A stretch of 64,000 nucleotides of DNA from Holothuria scabra (taxonomy: Eukaryota; Echinodermata; Holothuroidea; Aspidochirotida; Holothuriidae). Positions 1-12,009 of this stretch are shown here, in pieces. Below the pieces are notes generated by a model. The model saw only the letters and a list, made by a program, of their open reading frames with translations. It was not told the origin of the DNA and did not search any database. Positions within the stretch are counted from its first letter, which is position 1; each line of letters starts with the position of its first letter. Both the position numbers and the translations under genes were made by a program. The stretch covers positions 23,701,318-23,765,317 of the forward strand of contig CM074188.1 in assembly GCA_037179385.1 (NCBI GenBank), given 5' to 3'.

Positions 1-176
1 TCCTGATGAGTTGGGGGACCAATGGAATAATGAAAAAGGGAACTAAATGACAGGAAACCAATGGTATGAGTATTAAAACTAATGAAGGGACTACTGAAAC
101 AGGGGACCAATATGAAATGGGAGACTCTAGAGTGGACCTTCACATGACCAAGCATAGCATCACCTGTAATATCATC

Positions 177-461
177 TCAATCCAATATAATTACAGAGGC
201 CATCTCTGCAAGCTTATAAATTGAGGCTGTGTCAATGCTTCCATGGTTCATTGTTCTAGGCTGGGAACATGGTGAACACATGTGGACTTTACAGTCTGGG
301 CAGAAGTGCACATGCCCATTGCCAACCATTGAAATAATGCAAAAACTGCATACTGCGAGAAATGAAGGGGATGCTTTAGCCAATGTTATCCGAGAAAAAG
401 GCGTTTTCTCGGTGAAGCTTGTCTCTGTAATTGCTGCATGCAGGTAACCCCATTTAAACAA
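177..461 (-). pseudogene. Possible zinc-ribbon fragment, piggyBac-transposase-like C-terminus
   Basis: The open frame contains a spaced Cys/His pattern: CSFC, then about 15 residues, CPDCKVHMCSPC, then a His (residues about 38-73). The pattern C-x2-C...C-x2-C-x4-C-x2-C...H resembles the cysteine-rich C-terminal domain of piggyBac transposases, and TTAA-flanked piggyBac-type MITEs occur elsewhere in the window. No DDD catalytic region is present, and the frame has no visible continuation to either side. Weak call. Confidence 0.28.
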
Positions 462-1017
462 ACCTTTTTTGCTTTATTGAACAAATAGTCTTTGAAGTGG
501 GCAAACGTCTTTTACTTTATGGATCTCAAGATACCTGAACATATTCTGGAATAAAAAATTAAGCCATGCTATTCATAGCCATTTTTAAGTACTATACTCT
601 AAAATAAAGGTTGAGTGTCAACCAATCCTAGCCTGCAAATGCTTTACAGCTCTGTACTTACAGAAAGTTGTGTTGTGTACTTACAGAAAGTGTCATTATG
701 TAGTAATCCTAGCAGCTGTGGAAACCATATTCCAAACTTCATCCTCCTTCGTAATTTTTATTTGTCGTACATTGAAAGAATTCGCCTGGTCATTTATATA
801 AAATATTGCAGTCCATGTCTCCCATGCGTAAACTACCAGCAATTTAGTTTCAACTTTCAAGTGTGAGTTCTTATCCAGAATTTAGGTATCGAATGACTCC
901 TCTACTGCTGTGTAGTTTTTTTGATTGCTTTGGATGGTAAAGCAGGGACTAATTTGCCACAGCACACTTGTTATAAAGCAATAAAGGTTTGATATGACCA
1001 GGGAATAATTTTATAGT
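462..1017. other. No gene seen
   Basis: AT-rich sequence with a local duplication GTACTTACAGAAAGT (about 653-688). No splice-bounded frame or transposon terminus recognised. Confidence 0.5.
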
Positions 1018-1172
1018 GTTCAAAATTTGTATAGCAATTCTTTTTGAGGTTTCTGGATCTCTTCCAAAAAATTATTGAAAAACCCTAGTGTTGTTGTATA
1101 AAAATCTCCTACACAATGTTGTATTTGTGTAGCAATTTGTCCATTTTGTGTAGCAAATAGCAATCCGATACC
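1018..1172 (+). repeat. Dispersed repeat, pair member (partner 36,025-36,180, inverted)
   Basis: Shares ATTTGTGTAGCAATTTG, TTTGTGTAGCAAATAGCAAT and CCGATACC order with the reverse complement of 36,025-36,180. Confidence 0.6.
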
Positions 1173-1329
1173 AGAAAAAATATATATGCACATATTTCTT
1201 TTTTAATCATGGAACTGTAATTATATAATTCGATCTTTGATGGCATGATTTCCTGTTTTCCTTTTGGCAAAAGAGCTGAGTTTACTAGATTAAAGGTTCA
1301 CTTACTGGATTATTTCCTAGGGCAAAGAT

Positions 1330-1450
1330 TTTAACTTGAAACTTAAAACTGAACCCTAACCAAGGAAACCCAAACCCTAATCCTACTTGAAAGTTTGTGA
1401 ACCTCATCTTAATTCTAAACCTTAAACTATACCTAAACCAAATTCTAACC
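1330..1450 (+). repeat. Degenerate CCCTAA-like stretch
   Basis: AACCCTAACC, AAACCCTAATCC, TAAACCTTAAAC and similar words resemble a decayed interstitial TTAGGG-type repeat, but low complexity is an equally good reading. Confidence 0.35.
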
Positions 1451-2009
1451 CGGCCTCCAACATAAAGTAATTTGTTATCAATCTTTTATCTGGACAACTC
1501 TTCGATGAATAACCTTTGGTGAAGTGGGTATTGAGAAAAGCTAACCTGTTATTTAAGTGCACAAATGAGATAGGTCAGGTTTAACTGATCAGTCCCTAAC
1601 CAATTGGTTAAATACACCACTGGCTACTGTAACTGATGGTGATGCTGTCCATATGCACCATTTTAGTATGAGTTGGAACTTTATCATAGGATACTGTTAC
1701 TCTTAATCCATTCCTACTAAATGACGTAATGTACGTAGGCCTATTACACATGTGAGCAATCTAAACTACTGTACAATATTAATAGCTCTCGACTGTTAAG
1801 TTTCAAACCCTCTGCTGCAGTGTTGCTAGTGAACTTTCCAATAAGTAAAGTTGCCCTCATTTTCCTTTACAAAGAAATAACTTTAGGGGAGAGTCATTTA
1901 TCTAACTACATGCCCAGTATATGGGCAGTTGGGCGCAGTAAATAGCCTATATGGTGTCCTGCCAATAACTGCCATTAAGATATATGACTCTAACTGCCCT
2001 TTCAGTACA

Positions 2010-2280
2010 GTTCATTAGATTAAATGGTCACAAGATGAAAGGCCACTAGGCTAGCCTGAAGATCACTATATAGTCTGAGGTTTCATTAGGTTGAAGGACC
2101 CTAAGATCAAAGACTAGGTCACTGGATGCAAGGTTCGTTAGACTGAGGGAGATCTGCTTATAGCATGTTCACTAGATCAAATTATGTTAGACCTTTTTGG
2201 AACCAGATTAATCAATGTGACCATCAGAACCCTTGGTTTAGTGGACTTTGGATCTAGTAAATATTTGGTAAGGTCCAGTG
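2010..2280 (+). repeat. Degenerate short-period repeat
   Basis: Loosely repeated words of about 18-20 bp (TTCATTAGATTAAATGGTC, TTCATTAGGTTGAAGGACC, TTCGTTAGACTGAGGGAG, TTCACTAGATCAAA). Strongly decayed. Confidence 0.4.
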
Positions 2281-3009
2281 AACCATCTATCTCGTCCTCT
2301 TTATATCTCTCTATACGTCTGTCCAAATCTTCAATATACTAAACCCTTCAAGATTGTGGACCTCTGAGTTTGTAGAAAAGTTGTAACTTACATAGAGCTT
2401 GATGCCATTTTGTACATAAGTTGTACAGTACCAGATGGCATTGTAGAAGTTGTGGAAAAGAGTAAAACTTGGTGACTTTGGGGGGTTCAAAAAACCTCTG
2501 TATCATTACAGCTATAAACTGAAATCTTGATGTTGTTTTTAGTGTAAGACTTCTGGATTGTCCTTTGAAGAAATAATACCTGGCAGCTCTAACCCATCCA
2601 TTTAACAACTGAAGTTACACATCCATATATCCTTCCCTGCAACTCTCAAAGGCACACGAGTAAAGATGAAAATTAGTTTATATTGAAAAGCAGCAGCATA
2701 ATTTCTCTTTTGTTTAAGTGAAACTTTGTGTGATAGTGTAGCCATGCAGGATTTTTATTTCCGGGGAGGGGGGGGGGACAAAACCTAGGTGCAGACAGCC
2801 TACAGGATGTGCCAAGGAAATTTTAGCTAGAATGCTTTCTAGATTGTTAAAAATAACACTTCCTAGGTTTAAGTTTGTGAGTTGCATCCAGTCATCTTAT
2901 ACGTACTTTGAATGTTACATTCCACAAATTTTTACCTCTTTCTATGCTGATGTAAGAAGTTTCTTTTCTTCAAGATTTTGATTTACAGGAGGTAATTGCC
3001 CTCCGATCC

Positions 3010-3180
3010 ATGGCCATATGGGACAGGATGGCTGCAGGGACTGCATCAGCCCCCCAGTTGGCCAAAACCTTTATGAAGTAGGCAGACTTCAGGGCCTCAG
3101 TAGGGTACAGAATGGGAAGGGTGGGATGTGGAGTTTGGAAAAAACTTCATGGTGACAAAAAGAGTTCCGTACAACCTTTG
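3010..3180 (+). repeat. Dispersed repeat (partner 52,100-52,285)
   Basis: Shared order: CATGGCCATATGGGACAGG, TTGGCCAAAACCTTTATGAA, GGCAGACTTCAGGG, AGAGTTCCGTACA. It lies just upstream of the unidentified 3,478 exon. Confidence 0.6.
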
Positions 3181-3477
3181 GATGCCTATATGAGCTTATC
3201 TTGTTCAGCTTTCACCATGTCCTTGAAGAAATGATTCTTTTTGCATGGTGCTTCAATTTAAGTTATTATTGGCGTGCCTTATTGTGAGGAAATTTAATAT
3301 CCTGAGTTTTTGTGTGTTTTTTAGTTAATAAAAATCATATATAAATGGTATGCTATGAAAATATGCTATGGTGTGCTATAAAATGGTATGCTGGCATTAC
3401 TGTGACAGCATAAATTACAAACTGTCTTATTCTCAATTAGCACATCATACAATTAATCTTTGATTTTCTAATTTCAG

Positions 3478-3810
3478 GAACAATTGCAACATCTAGAATC
3501 ATCTGGAAGGTTAGAAGAAGCATCCAGTCATGATCTGGTGCAGCATAACCTTCTCCCAAGAATAGCAGAACTTGAAAAGGGAGACATCGAAAATTATCCA
3601 AAGACGTTAAATAATTGGATAGAGTCCTGCGAGGAGGCTATTAAGAGACAAGAAGAAGAAAAGAGAGATATGGAGAGGGCAGCAAAGGAAGCAAGGCTGG
3701 AGGAATTGATGAAGGAAGTAGGGGGAGTAGAATACTGGATCCAGAAGGCCAAACAGGAGGGTAAGGATGTCAGAGACCCCCTGCTGGAAGAGGAGATTAA
3801 AACCCAATGA
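3478..3810 (+). CDS. Terminal exon of an unidentified plus-strand gene, coiled coil
   Basis: The acceptor TTTTCTAATTTCAG is followed by 110 codons and TGA (3,808-3,810). The peptide opens EQLQHLESSGRLEEASSHDL and continues through IENYPKTLNNWIESCEEAIK to an Arg/Glu-rich helix (about residues 55-90, ERAAKEARLEELMKEVG), then GVEYWIQKAKQEGKDV. Charged heptad-like spacing implies a coiled coil with an amphipathic C-terminal helix. Third-position usage and length look coding. No upstream exon is recognisable in the first 3.4 kb. An AATAAA lies at 4,279-4,284. I do not recognise the family. The gene is convergent with SKIC3. Confidence 0.7.
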   Translation, partial: EQLQHLESSGRLEEASSHDLVQHNLLPRIAELEKGDIENYPKTLNNWIESCEEAIKRQEEEKRDMERAAKEARLEELMKEVGGVEYWIQKAKQEGKDVRDPLLEEEIKTQ

Positions 3811-6196
3811 AGGGTGATGGTAATCTAGGATATACTCTGATGGCTCGCTGTGCAATTATTTAGCCTTCTTGAAGGAGGAAGGGTAAGAGAAGCTTGCATA
3901 GATATGGTGCTGCAAGATGTCCCTGGAAATTTTTTGTCAGATGTTGACCTGATTTGCCGAGATCATGGCAGAAAGGATCGTTAACAGGAGTGCACTGTAC
4001 TTGCTGTTTGTGTAGGGTTGGAGTTGGTATTTGGTTAGAGTTGCAAGTCATCATTTAAAAGTAATATGACTATTGAAAGTGATTGGATTAGCTAGCCCAC
4101 ACTATATGTGCTTTGGTGATACAGTTACATTCCACATTACAGTTTTGTGACGCTGGGGATATCAGAGGTCTGACTGGGTGATAGCCCGTTCCATCCTCAT
4201 AAAATTTGACCCGGGCATTCAGGGCGACCTTGTTAGCCACTGCGCTGGAATGAAGTAGTATTTTTTTTAAATGTCATAAATAAAAAAACCACAGGAATGC
4301 CCACCTGTCTCAAAAGGTTTTACTGGAAGATGGTCATTAAAGGTGTCCAATCCACCAAGCTAGAATTATTGTAATGATTCTTTTATTTTGTGGCACTTTT
4401 GGGGATTTTCTTTACCTTGCCTCTACCTACCATGAGTCTCATTGCACTTGCAATCCCATGGACCTACCAACGACTCGGCCATGGTAAACAAATAGTGCAG
4501 TGGTGATAGAGGAAGCCCTCACTTGGCAGGCAGTCCCCTCATCCTTAACCTACTTAATACTAAAACCTTTAGATGCTACTTGGACTTCGGTTTTCCCCGG
4601 AATATTTCTTCCAGCCTTTGGGATTATCATAGGGTTGAAAATTTTTAAAATACTGTGAAATCACTACCTCCAGATCAGTGGTGGCACAGCTGTGTTTATT
4701 TTTGTGGAGTTAAAGATTTTCTGCTCATGGTTGAGCCCAAAAAGTCAATCAAGTTGACCAGAGGTCTGACTAAACTTGCTTGGTTACCTCTGATGAAGGT
4801 AACTTGGGTCCCGTACTCATATGGGTCTCATACTTGCAATGGACTGTTTGTTTGGAAAATTAAAAAGTAACAGCTATTTTGTTTCAAAGGAGGTCAGTTC
4901 TAGTTTTTAAGTTGTCAAACCAAAAAACTTTGGAGGAGAAAACAATAATGACTTCATTTCACATTAAGTCAGTTCCTTATTTAGAGTCAACCCTTCTTTT
5001 TTTTGAGGTTAAGGTCATCAAAGGTGAGCAGGTATTTGCAAAAATTTGCTAACAGAATAAATTGAGCAGTGAACCACAGACCACCCTTATAATGTTTTAT
5101 GCCATACACTATATATGACACGGAAAGGTAAGCCATACAACTCCCATCTCGAAAAATTAAATCGAAATTTCTAGCATAAATACCACACTTTTGTAACCAA
5201 ATTTGTCTGTGTTAAGACTTTGTGACTTTCAGTCCTCTTTCCAATTGTGTTTCACAAATTGCTGTCAAAATGGCCACATGTTTACTTTAGCAACAGTTCT
5301 ATGTTGGTAGCTGATGACTGAATGCAAGCATGTAATATTACTGCAACAAGACCATCTAAAGGATATGAATGTTCATGAATCTTAAAAGTATGTTCTGGTG
5401 ACCAAACTTTCAAAAGAAGCAGAAAAATTTTCTATGTTAGGCGGTGAAAAACCCATCTCAATAGCATCTTGCATTTGGAAGGTATGAATTTTTGAAAACT
5501 TAATACATTTTTGGCTTCCACAGTGCATGATGGGAAATCTGTGATGTCATATGGGCAAATAGATTTGATGAATGTTTGGTATTTCTTTATAATGTGCATA
5601 TCACTATAATGGATATTTTATAACTTAACTTGCTATGCAATATTAGTATGCAACAGTTTTACACTATATCTACATGGAAAAACATCTAAACATTGTAACG
5701 GTATCAAATTTCAAGGACAAACAAGGTATCCAAGTGTAAAAAGAATAACAAAAGGAATCAGATGCAATTTGCCCACTTGGGATCACCTTCTATGACCTTA
5801 ACCTATTTCTTATTAAAAGTAACCAATCTTTTGGAAGGAATATCTTGAGTTAGGAATAGTTTTGGCATGGGGTTTGGATGGCATGAAATGAAAATTTTTT
5901 TATCTTTCATACCAGACCCCCACCAAAAGCCAGGCAATGCCTTTAAACCTTTATTTGAATTACATTTAAACATGTCACTTCACATTTAAACTTGCTTTCT
6001 TTTGAAACAAAAAATAAAAAACTCAAGACCACTATAGGGACTGATTTTTGCAGAAGCAGTGAAGACGAAACAGTACGTCTCAAATGGGTCGTAGTTAAAC
6101 AAACATTCGTTAGAACTTGCAACGACCATTTAGTACTTGATGAATGGAAAGAGACATTTTCATAATTGAGCAGAACATTCAAATACAGATATGCCC
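3811..6196. other. Downstream of the 3,478 exon; no further gene seen
   Basis: Probable 3'UTR up to the AATAAA at 4,279, then AT-rich sequence. The 4,655-4,870 open frame has no splice context or coding character. Confidence 0.5.
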
Positions 6197-6312
6197 CCTG
6201 GGGCCTGTTCCATAAAGAGTTACACACGATCTTAAGTATGATTTACTGTCGGCTTAAGTATTGTAAATCAAACTTAAGATTGTGCGTAACTCTTTGTGGA
6301 ACGGCCCCCAGG
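6197..6312. mobile_element. Foldback MITE, GGGCC-termini
   Basis: CCTGGGGCCTGTTCCATAAA / GAGTTACACACGATCTTAAG on the left pair with CTTAAGATTGTGCGTAACTC / TTTGTGGAACGGCCCCCAGG on the right, leaving a short loop. A near-perfect hairpin of about 116 bp. Confidence 0.8.
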
Positions 6313-8368
6313 TGGATAGTGTGAACACTAAACAATCAATTTAAAAAATTTGCAAAGAATTAAGCATTGTTTCAATTACTTTTTATAGTTTTACAGGAAT
6401 ACAAGTTTTATAGGCTATGTTGGTGTGGGAGTGTTACTTTCTTGTTCTAGTATTAAACAACCCACTTGTCCTCTAAAACAGAACAAGGTGTTAATAATAT
6501 CTTGACATTTCAACAGATGGGACTGAAATCCCACTCCCTTATTCTATAGTGTATTATGAATTCACACAACTACTTTGCTCTGAGAGTAAACAGCCAACTT
6601 TCTTTTTTTCACACAAAAAAGGCCATCTTCTTTTTTATGGAAAATATTTAATTGTTGCTCCCTGATAGCTCAACATGCGATGCTGAAATTTGTGTTAGTG
6701 AAATTTATTTGACGAATGGTTTGAAGCTTGGCACAAATTTCCTTCCCTGCAGCTAACAGGTGTGAAATATTCTGCAAGAGCTTTGAGGCCACAGTGGGAA
6801 AGTTGTAGTCTTTTGGTATTAAAAGTGATGGTCCGAAGCTTGCTAGGTATTTGGTGTTAAAAAAAAGGACTTTCTAATTGTATAAGACGATAATTTGATT
6901 GAGGTGAAATTGTCCAGAAGTAAATTATGACTTTATGGGAAAGTCAAATATGAAAACCATGACAGATGGAATCAGGCAAGGAATGGCAAAGGGTAGGATG
7001 TTTTATATGACAAAAAAGTAAACAGGACATTGATGTATAATACTTGAGGAATTCCCTAGAGCATTGCATGAGCTTATTACAAAGTGATTCAAAATGTCAA
7101 AACAGTATGATGAATAAAAGAGACAAGCAAAGGACATATTTCATCGTTAATGATAGGGGTAGAATTGTCATTTGTCATGGGCTAATGCAGAAAGTAGTCA
7201 ATTCTTGTAGAATATAAGCACCTGGTTAAAATGAGGCAGCTCTTTCAAATTCTCCGATTTTAATACTGGTAGTATTCATTTCATTTCATTTATTGGTTCT
7301 TTTCACAACAATATGTCGTACATGTAAAGACCATTCGCATCATATTAGATAAAGTTGTGAAAAGAAAAGTGTGTTTAAAAAACCTTGATGGTTTGTCAAG
7401 GACACACTCCCTAGTAATGCATTTTGAGATGATAGTTATACTTCTGTGAAAACACTGGTTCTTCAGGGTACCCAGTAGTGCACTGTAGCTGTATATAATA
7501 ATGCTCTTCCTTTGTTTCACATAATGGACTTCCCTGACGTAGCCAAGGGGAGGGTTTTAGAAGTTGAAATCTCCCTCCCCCCAAGACCCAACCTTGAAAG
7601 AAACATAATTGCAAAAAAACTCTTATTCACTACAAATCTTTATTACATTTGAGGTACAAACATTGCACCATTTTTCATCTGGAGACCGAAAATAGCCATT
7701 TTTTTGCCCTCCCCTTTAACAGACATTTCCTTCATGTCATGCTCCACAACCAGCTTCAAAATCCTCCCCAAGACACAATCCTGTCTACACTACTTGGACT
7801 TTAAAGCTATGTTGACATTATGTTAATTGCCTTCTCTTCACTTCATAGTTTAAGAGTAAATTTTCCCAAAGGAAACGTCTGTTGGAACTAAATCTTAGAT
7901 CCCTCTCGAGATATACCTCTTCAAAGTTTGAATGTTGTTGGAGTAACTTATATCTTTTGCAAAAATAATGATGAGGAATGTTGCACAGTGTTACCTTTTC
8001 TTGTGTTAACTCTATACTATCTATTAATTACTTACTTGATAGGTTACGGTTTTGTAAGTGACACTGACAGTTTTTAAGGAAACAATTGTAAACATCGAGG
8101 GCAGATTTCCCAATTCTTCAAAGGTATGTATGGCCCATGTGTACCTTATATTTGATCCCTCGTGATTCACATTATTTATATTTTCAATCAAGTGTGCAAA
8201 CAGGTTTAAAACCTTTTGCTGAGAGATTATGATTTTTCAATGTATTGTGGATAAGCAAAGTATTCACCATAAAAGATTGGATTTGAAAGTGGGGTAGGTT
8301 GTTATTTTTCCACGGGGAAAAGATATTTTTCCCATGAGTGAGATCTATATCACTCCAGTGTTCTCCCC
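6313..8368. other. No gene seen
   Basis: AT-rich intergenic sequence between a foldback MITE and a piggyBac-type MITE. Only short random open frames. Confidence 0.5.
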
Positions 8369-8627
8369 TTAACCCTTTACTGTTGTTTGGGTCCTTTTGG
8401 ACCCATACGGAGAGCGCGGCTGTCACCCATCTTTACTGTTTCACGCGGAGCTTGAAACTGCGAGTAGCTACCCAAAAATTCGGCCACAACAACGAGAGGG
8501 ACAATAGTTTAAAGTTACTGGGTCAATAACCTACGGAAGCTGATGCGGGGCATGCTACGTCCGCTTTTCCGCCCACTCCCGAGGCCCGAAAATATGCCCC
8601 GATTGGAGCACAACGGTAAAGGGTTAA
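8369..8627 (+). mobile_element. piggyBac-type MITE, copy 1 (TTAA-flanked)
   Basis: TTAA-CCCTTTACTGTTG at the left and CAACGGTAAAGGG-TTAA at the right bound a 251-bp, GC-richer element. TTAA target duplication with CCC/GGG termini is the piggyBac hallmark. A sub-terminal palindrome (GGGTCCTTTTGGACCC) is present. No transposase, so it depends on a partner. Confidence 0.85.
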
Positions 8628-8820
8628 TTACTGGCCAAGTGGAACTGTTATATTTTATTGTGACAGATGGTCATCTTAGTAAAGGGTTGTAAGTTCCTTA
8701 TCATTTTTGTTCATTGTGCAATAGACTCATTCATGTTTTCAAACAAACGGCATAATGGCTTCTCAACAGTGTTGATGAGGTGGGATCACATTTTAGTCAC
8801 AATAGAATGTAGATCCTAAT

Positions 8821-8856
8821 TCTCCTGAGTCCACATTTCACTGTGGACTCAGGAGA
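8821..8856. repeat. Perfect 15-bp stem-loop
   Basis: TCTCCTGAGTCCACA, then a six-base loop TTTCAC, then TGTGGACTCAGGAGA: a perfect 15-bp stem. It stands alone, with no other transposon signature seen around it. Confidence 0.85.
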
Positions 8857-9950
8857 TGGTTGCACATGCAGAACCTAACATGTAGGCATTTATTCCTGCA
8901 CATGCTCTTAGCCAACCAGTGCCAGCCAATGACATAATTGTGAATCAGTCTACTAAATATGGACATCCAATTGAAGTGATCAGTTTGGCAATTCTTTCAC
9001 CATGACGGGCAGTCAGCCCTTGGCCACTCAAAGTTCTGATGGTCAAACTTGTTTTCACTGTGGACTTGGCACCCTTGATTATGAACTGGGTGGCAGGATC
9101 CATGACTCCTTAATTAGTTTGATAATTTAAAGGAAGAAACATCATCACGGTACAGGAATAAGTTTGTTCTATGCATGATGAAACCTTACCAGTTTTGCTG
9201 CTTTAAAAGTTTTAAATTCCTGGTCAGATAATTCAGCAAGAAATGAAAAAGACATGTTTGAATACTTCCTGTTAGCAATCTGTTGATGGAAGTATGTTGT
9301 TGTGTAAACTGTTTTTGTCAGAACATGACCACAATTTGTTCCTAGAAATTATCAGAAATTCAGAAGTAAAAATAGTTCATTTTATTGTTCAATGGAAAGA
9401 AAACACCAACACAAGTTTGTACGATATTAAATAACTCTTATTTATGATGAAACATTTATATTGCATGGCATCATACAATCATCAGTGCTTCATTCTTAGA
9501 AATCACAATGTGGTGTTCAAAATGGCTTTTTTTGCAAAGAAAGCTGTTACTTTGTGAATATTGTGGAAACATTAATATATGATTTTGGGGACAAACATTG
9601 GAACTCTTTATGCATTATAATATGCGCCTCACATCTTTGACACCGCAAGGGGAAGGAGACCCGATTTATCATATGAAGGGGAAGCAGCTAAGGTGGTTTA
9701 AAGAAAAAAAGCAGTGCAGAAAAGGACAGCAATTATGAATATAAAGCAAAAAATACACATACGTGTTTAATAATATATCTGGATACTTTTGTCAATGCAT
9801 TGTAAATAGTTTCCCATCCTATGGTGACCATCCCCCACCCCCTCCTCTTGAATGAATGGGTATTAATAATGAAATAATGTTAGAGAGCGACTGTATCCTG
9901 GTTGGCTAAAACAATTTTTATGGTTGCATTATAAGATCTCGCTCCCTAAC
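8857..9950. other. No gene seen
   Basis: Intergenic, AT-rich. No repeat termini recognised apart from the hairpin at its left edge. Confidence 0.5.
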
Positions 9951-10190
9951 TGACTGCATGATCAAATGATTAGAGCATTGGACTTGCAGTCAGGCGGTTG
10001 GGAGTTCAAGTTCTGGCCTGGTCATACCAAAGACTTGAAAAGCAGAACCTACTGCCATTGTGCTTGGTGCTCAGCAAAAACAATGGAGTAGGGAAAACAA
10101 GCTAGTGAGGGCCACTTCTGGAAAAAAAATGCCTTGGCTGGATTAACTTGAAGGAATTGGTTGGAAACTAGGCCATAAAACCACCCATCT
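9951..10190 (+). mobile_element. tRNA-derived SINE, copy 1
   Basis: The head (9,951-10,025) retains tRNA promoter logic: A-box-like TGATCAAATGATTAGAGCA and B-box-like GGGAGTTCAAGTTCTGG, followed by a conserved body (CCATTGTGCTTGGTGCTCAG, AATGGAGTAGGGAAAACAAGC) and tail (AATTGGTTGGAAACT). It is the most complete of seven copies in the window. Confidence 0.8.
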
Positions 10191-10526
10191 AACTGTAAAC
10201 CGTAACTGTTCCATACCAATACCAACGTAAAGAATTTCAATGAGTGATGGCTGGGAAAGAAGTTTTTGCATCAGATATATCTTTACTTTTGAACTGATAT
10301 GGTCAAAGTGAGAAGCAAAATAATAAATCCTAAGGAAGGATTGAATCAAGTGTGAATTTGTGAAGTTATTTCCATTTATGCCTTCTATTGTCACATACAC
10401 CAGGGTGCTAAAGAACACATGACTGTGTCTTGCATCAGTTAACAGGTATTCACAATGTATGTTGTATGCACACCAGAGAGGTCACAAGGGTGCATTATGC
10501 TAGATTCAAGTCTGATCCCCCATCAG

Positions 10527-10735
10527 ACTGACTGCATGGTCAAGTGGTTAGAGCATCTGACTTGCAGTAGGGAGGTCTCAAGTTTGACTCCTGGCAGGGT
10601 CATACTTAGAAGACTTTAAAATTGGAACCTTCTGCCATTGGGCTTGGTGCTCAGCATAAAGCAATGGAGCAGGGAAAACAAGCCAGTCTGGAACTGTGGA
10701 TCTCTGGTTGCTGTTGATCATAGTGCACTTGCACC
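10527..10735 (+). mobile_element. tRNA-derived SINE, copy 2
   Basis: Same head (GGTCAAGTGGTTAGAGCAT, AGTTTGACTCCTGGCAGGG) and body as the copy 340 bp upstream. The tail diverges after ACAAGCCAG. Confidence 0.78.
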
Positions 10736-11540
10736 ACAAATTTTGAAGATTGATTTGAAATTACAGTAATCTAACCTTACAATCTACGTCACCCCTCCTT
10801 ACCTCCTATTTATACTTTGCAATCCCCACTAAGTCCCTGGCAAGCTTTAATAGCACAGTGGCTCTGTGTGACCTCTGGCAAAGGACATCTGGAGAGGTCC
10901 TCCTTTGTTCTTGCCAGTCCAAAGGCCTGTGATGCAGTTCTCCCTGGATTTTCCTCAAGCTATAGAAGGCATTTTTCTCTGTTTCTCGGGACATCTTTGG
11001 TTTTCATGCTTCCAGGAAGAGTGGACAAGGAGATTGCACTAGAAGATCAGATTGTCCAAATCAGTGAGTTTTGGGAATTCAGGGGGGGGGGGGGGTAGAA
11101 ATCATTTAACCATTCTTGGTTTCTGGTTTGAAAATTTTTTTTACTATGAACCATACCAATAAAAACAGGCAACAAAGCATTTTTACAGGGGTCTGATTCT
11201 GTGATGGCTAGAATTTCTGTCCTACTACCAAATATTTTGAAAACTGTGTAGAAGATGGTCTTCTTTCTTAGTACAATGACTATAATTTCCTTAAATTAAG
11301 GAAGATTAAGTCAATCAACTTGTTATTCCCTGATTTTCAATATGAAGCAGAGTTATAATCACCAGATTTTATTAAGTGTGTGATCAAAGCATTTCTAAAA
11401 GTTCAACCATTCATTTTCCTAAAAAGCATACAACCCAAAGGTACCTGCAGCTTTCCCATAATGATAAGATGAACCTCTTGAAAAAGGAGATAAAATATCT
11501 TTCTACTTGACAATGCAAGTTATTTATAGCAGGATCTCAA

Positions 11541-11755
11541 TAGACCTTATGCATATGATGTGACAGAGCGGGAAGTACGCCCTCTTTTGGGAGCAAAACA
11601 AACTAGCACAGACAAATGCAGACAGCTGATTTGTCAACCAGTCAAATATGTGCATAGTCTGCTACAGGTGTAGACAAATTCTTATGCGTGTGGCCACTTG
11701 ATCCATTGTTCTGCCCAAAGGATGACGTCAGTGTGTCATCAGTGCATAAGGTCTA
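11541..11755 (+). mobile_element. TA-flanked MITE (GACCTTATGCA termini), copy 1
   Basis: TA-GACCTTATGCAT at the left and GTGCATAAGGTC-TA at the right bound 215 bp. TA target duplication suggests mobilisation by a Tc1/mariner-type transposase. The interior contains AGTACGCCCTCTTTTGGGAG. Confidence 0.78.
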
Positions 11756-11774
11756 CTACAGGATTCCTATGCTT

Positions 11775-12009
11775 TTGGAATGCTGAAGTTCAAGAATTTT
11801 TCCAGACTTTTTAAACACTTAAATGAGAACATGAAGAACTGAAAATTTTGTAAAAATAACATGATAACCATAACTGAAAGTGTTGCAGTTTAAAATTTCA
11901 AGACCCTACAGCATTTTTTTCAGACCAAAGACCCACAATTCAAGGATTTTGAGGTCCATGATAAAATTGTAGACTTTTCCCATTTTCCCTTCTTGTGAGG
12001 AAACCCTGC
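11775..12009. mobile_element. Diverged relative of the hAT-like element
   Basis: Contains TTCAAGAATTTTTCCAGACT near the left and GACTTTTCCCATTTTCCC...GAAACCCTG at the right, resembling the 27.9-kb element but strongly decayed. Confidence 0.3.

Noticed and set aside
1330..1450. Interstitial telomere repeat
   Set aside because: CCCTAA-like words are too irregular to separate from low-complexity sequence. Listed only with low confidence.
8338..8529. Open frame in the GC-richer 8.4-kb block, similar to frames at 42.9 and 50.8 kb
   Set aside because: The three frames match because they are copies of a MITE without a coding gene. No transposase motif is present.
9951..10025. Functional tRNA gene
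   Set aside because: Has A/B-box-like motifs but no cloverleaf, and the same block recurs with a common SINE body, so it is a retroelement head.
10817..11098. 93-codon frame ending in a poly-glycine run, with exon-like AG...GTGAGT at about 11,023-11,073
   Set aside because: The frame ends in a G-run. The internal exon-like block (RVDKEIALEDQIVQI) does not phase with the 12,593 candidate and has no homology I recognise.
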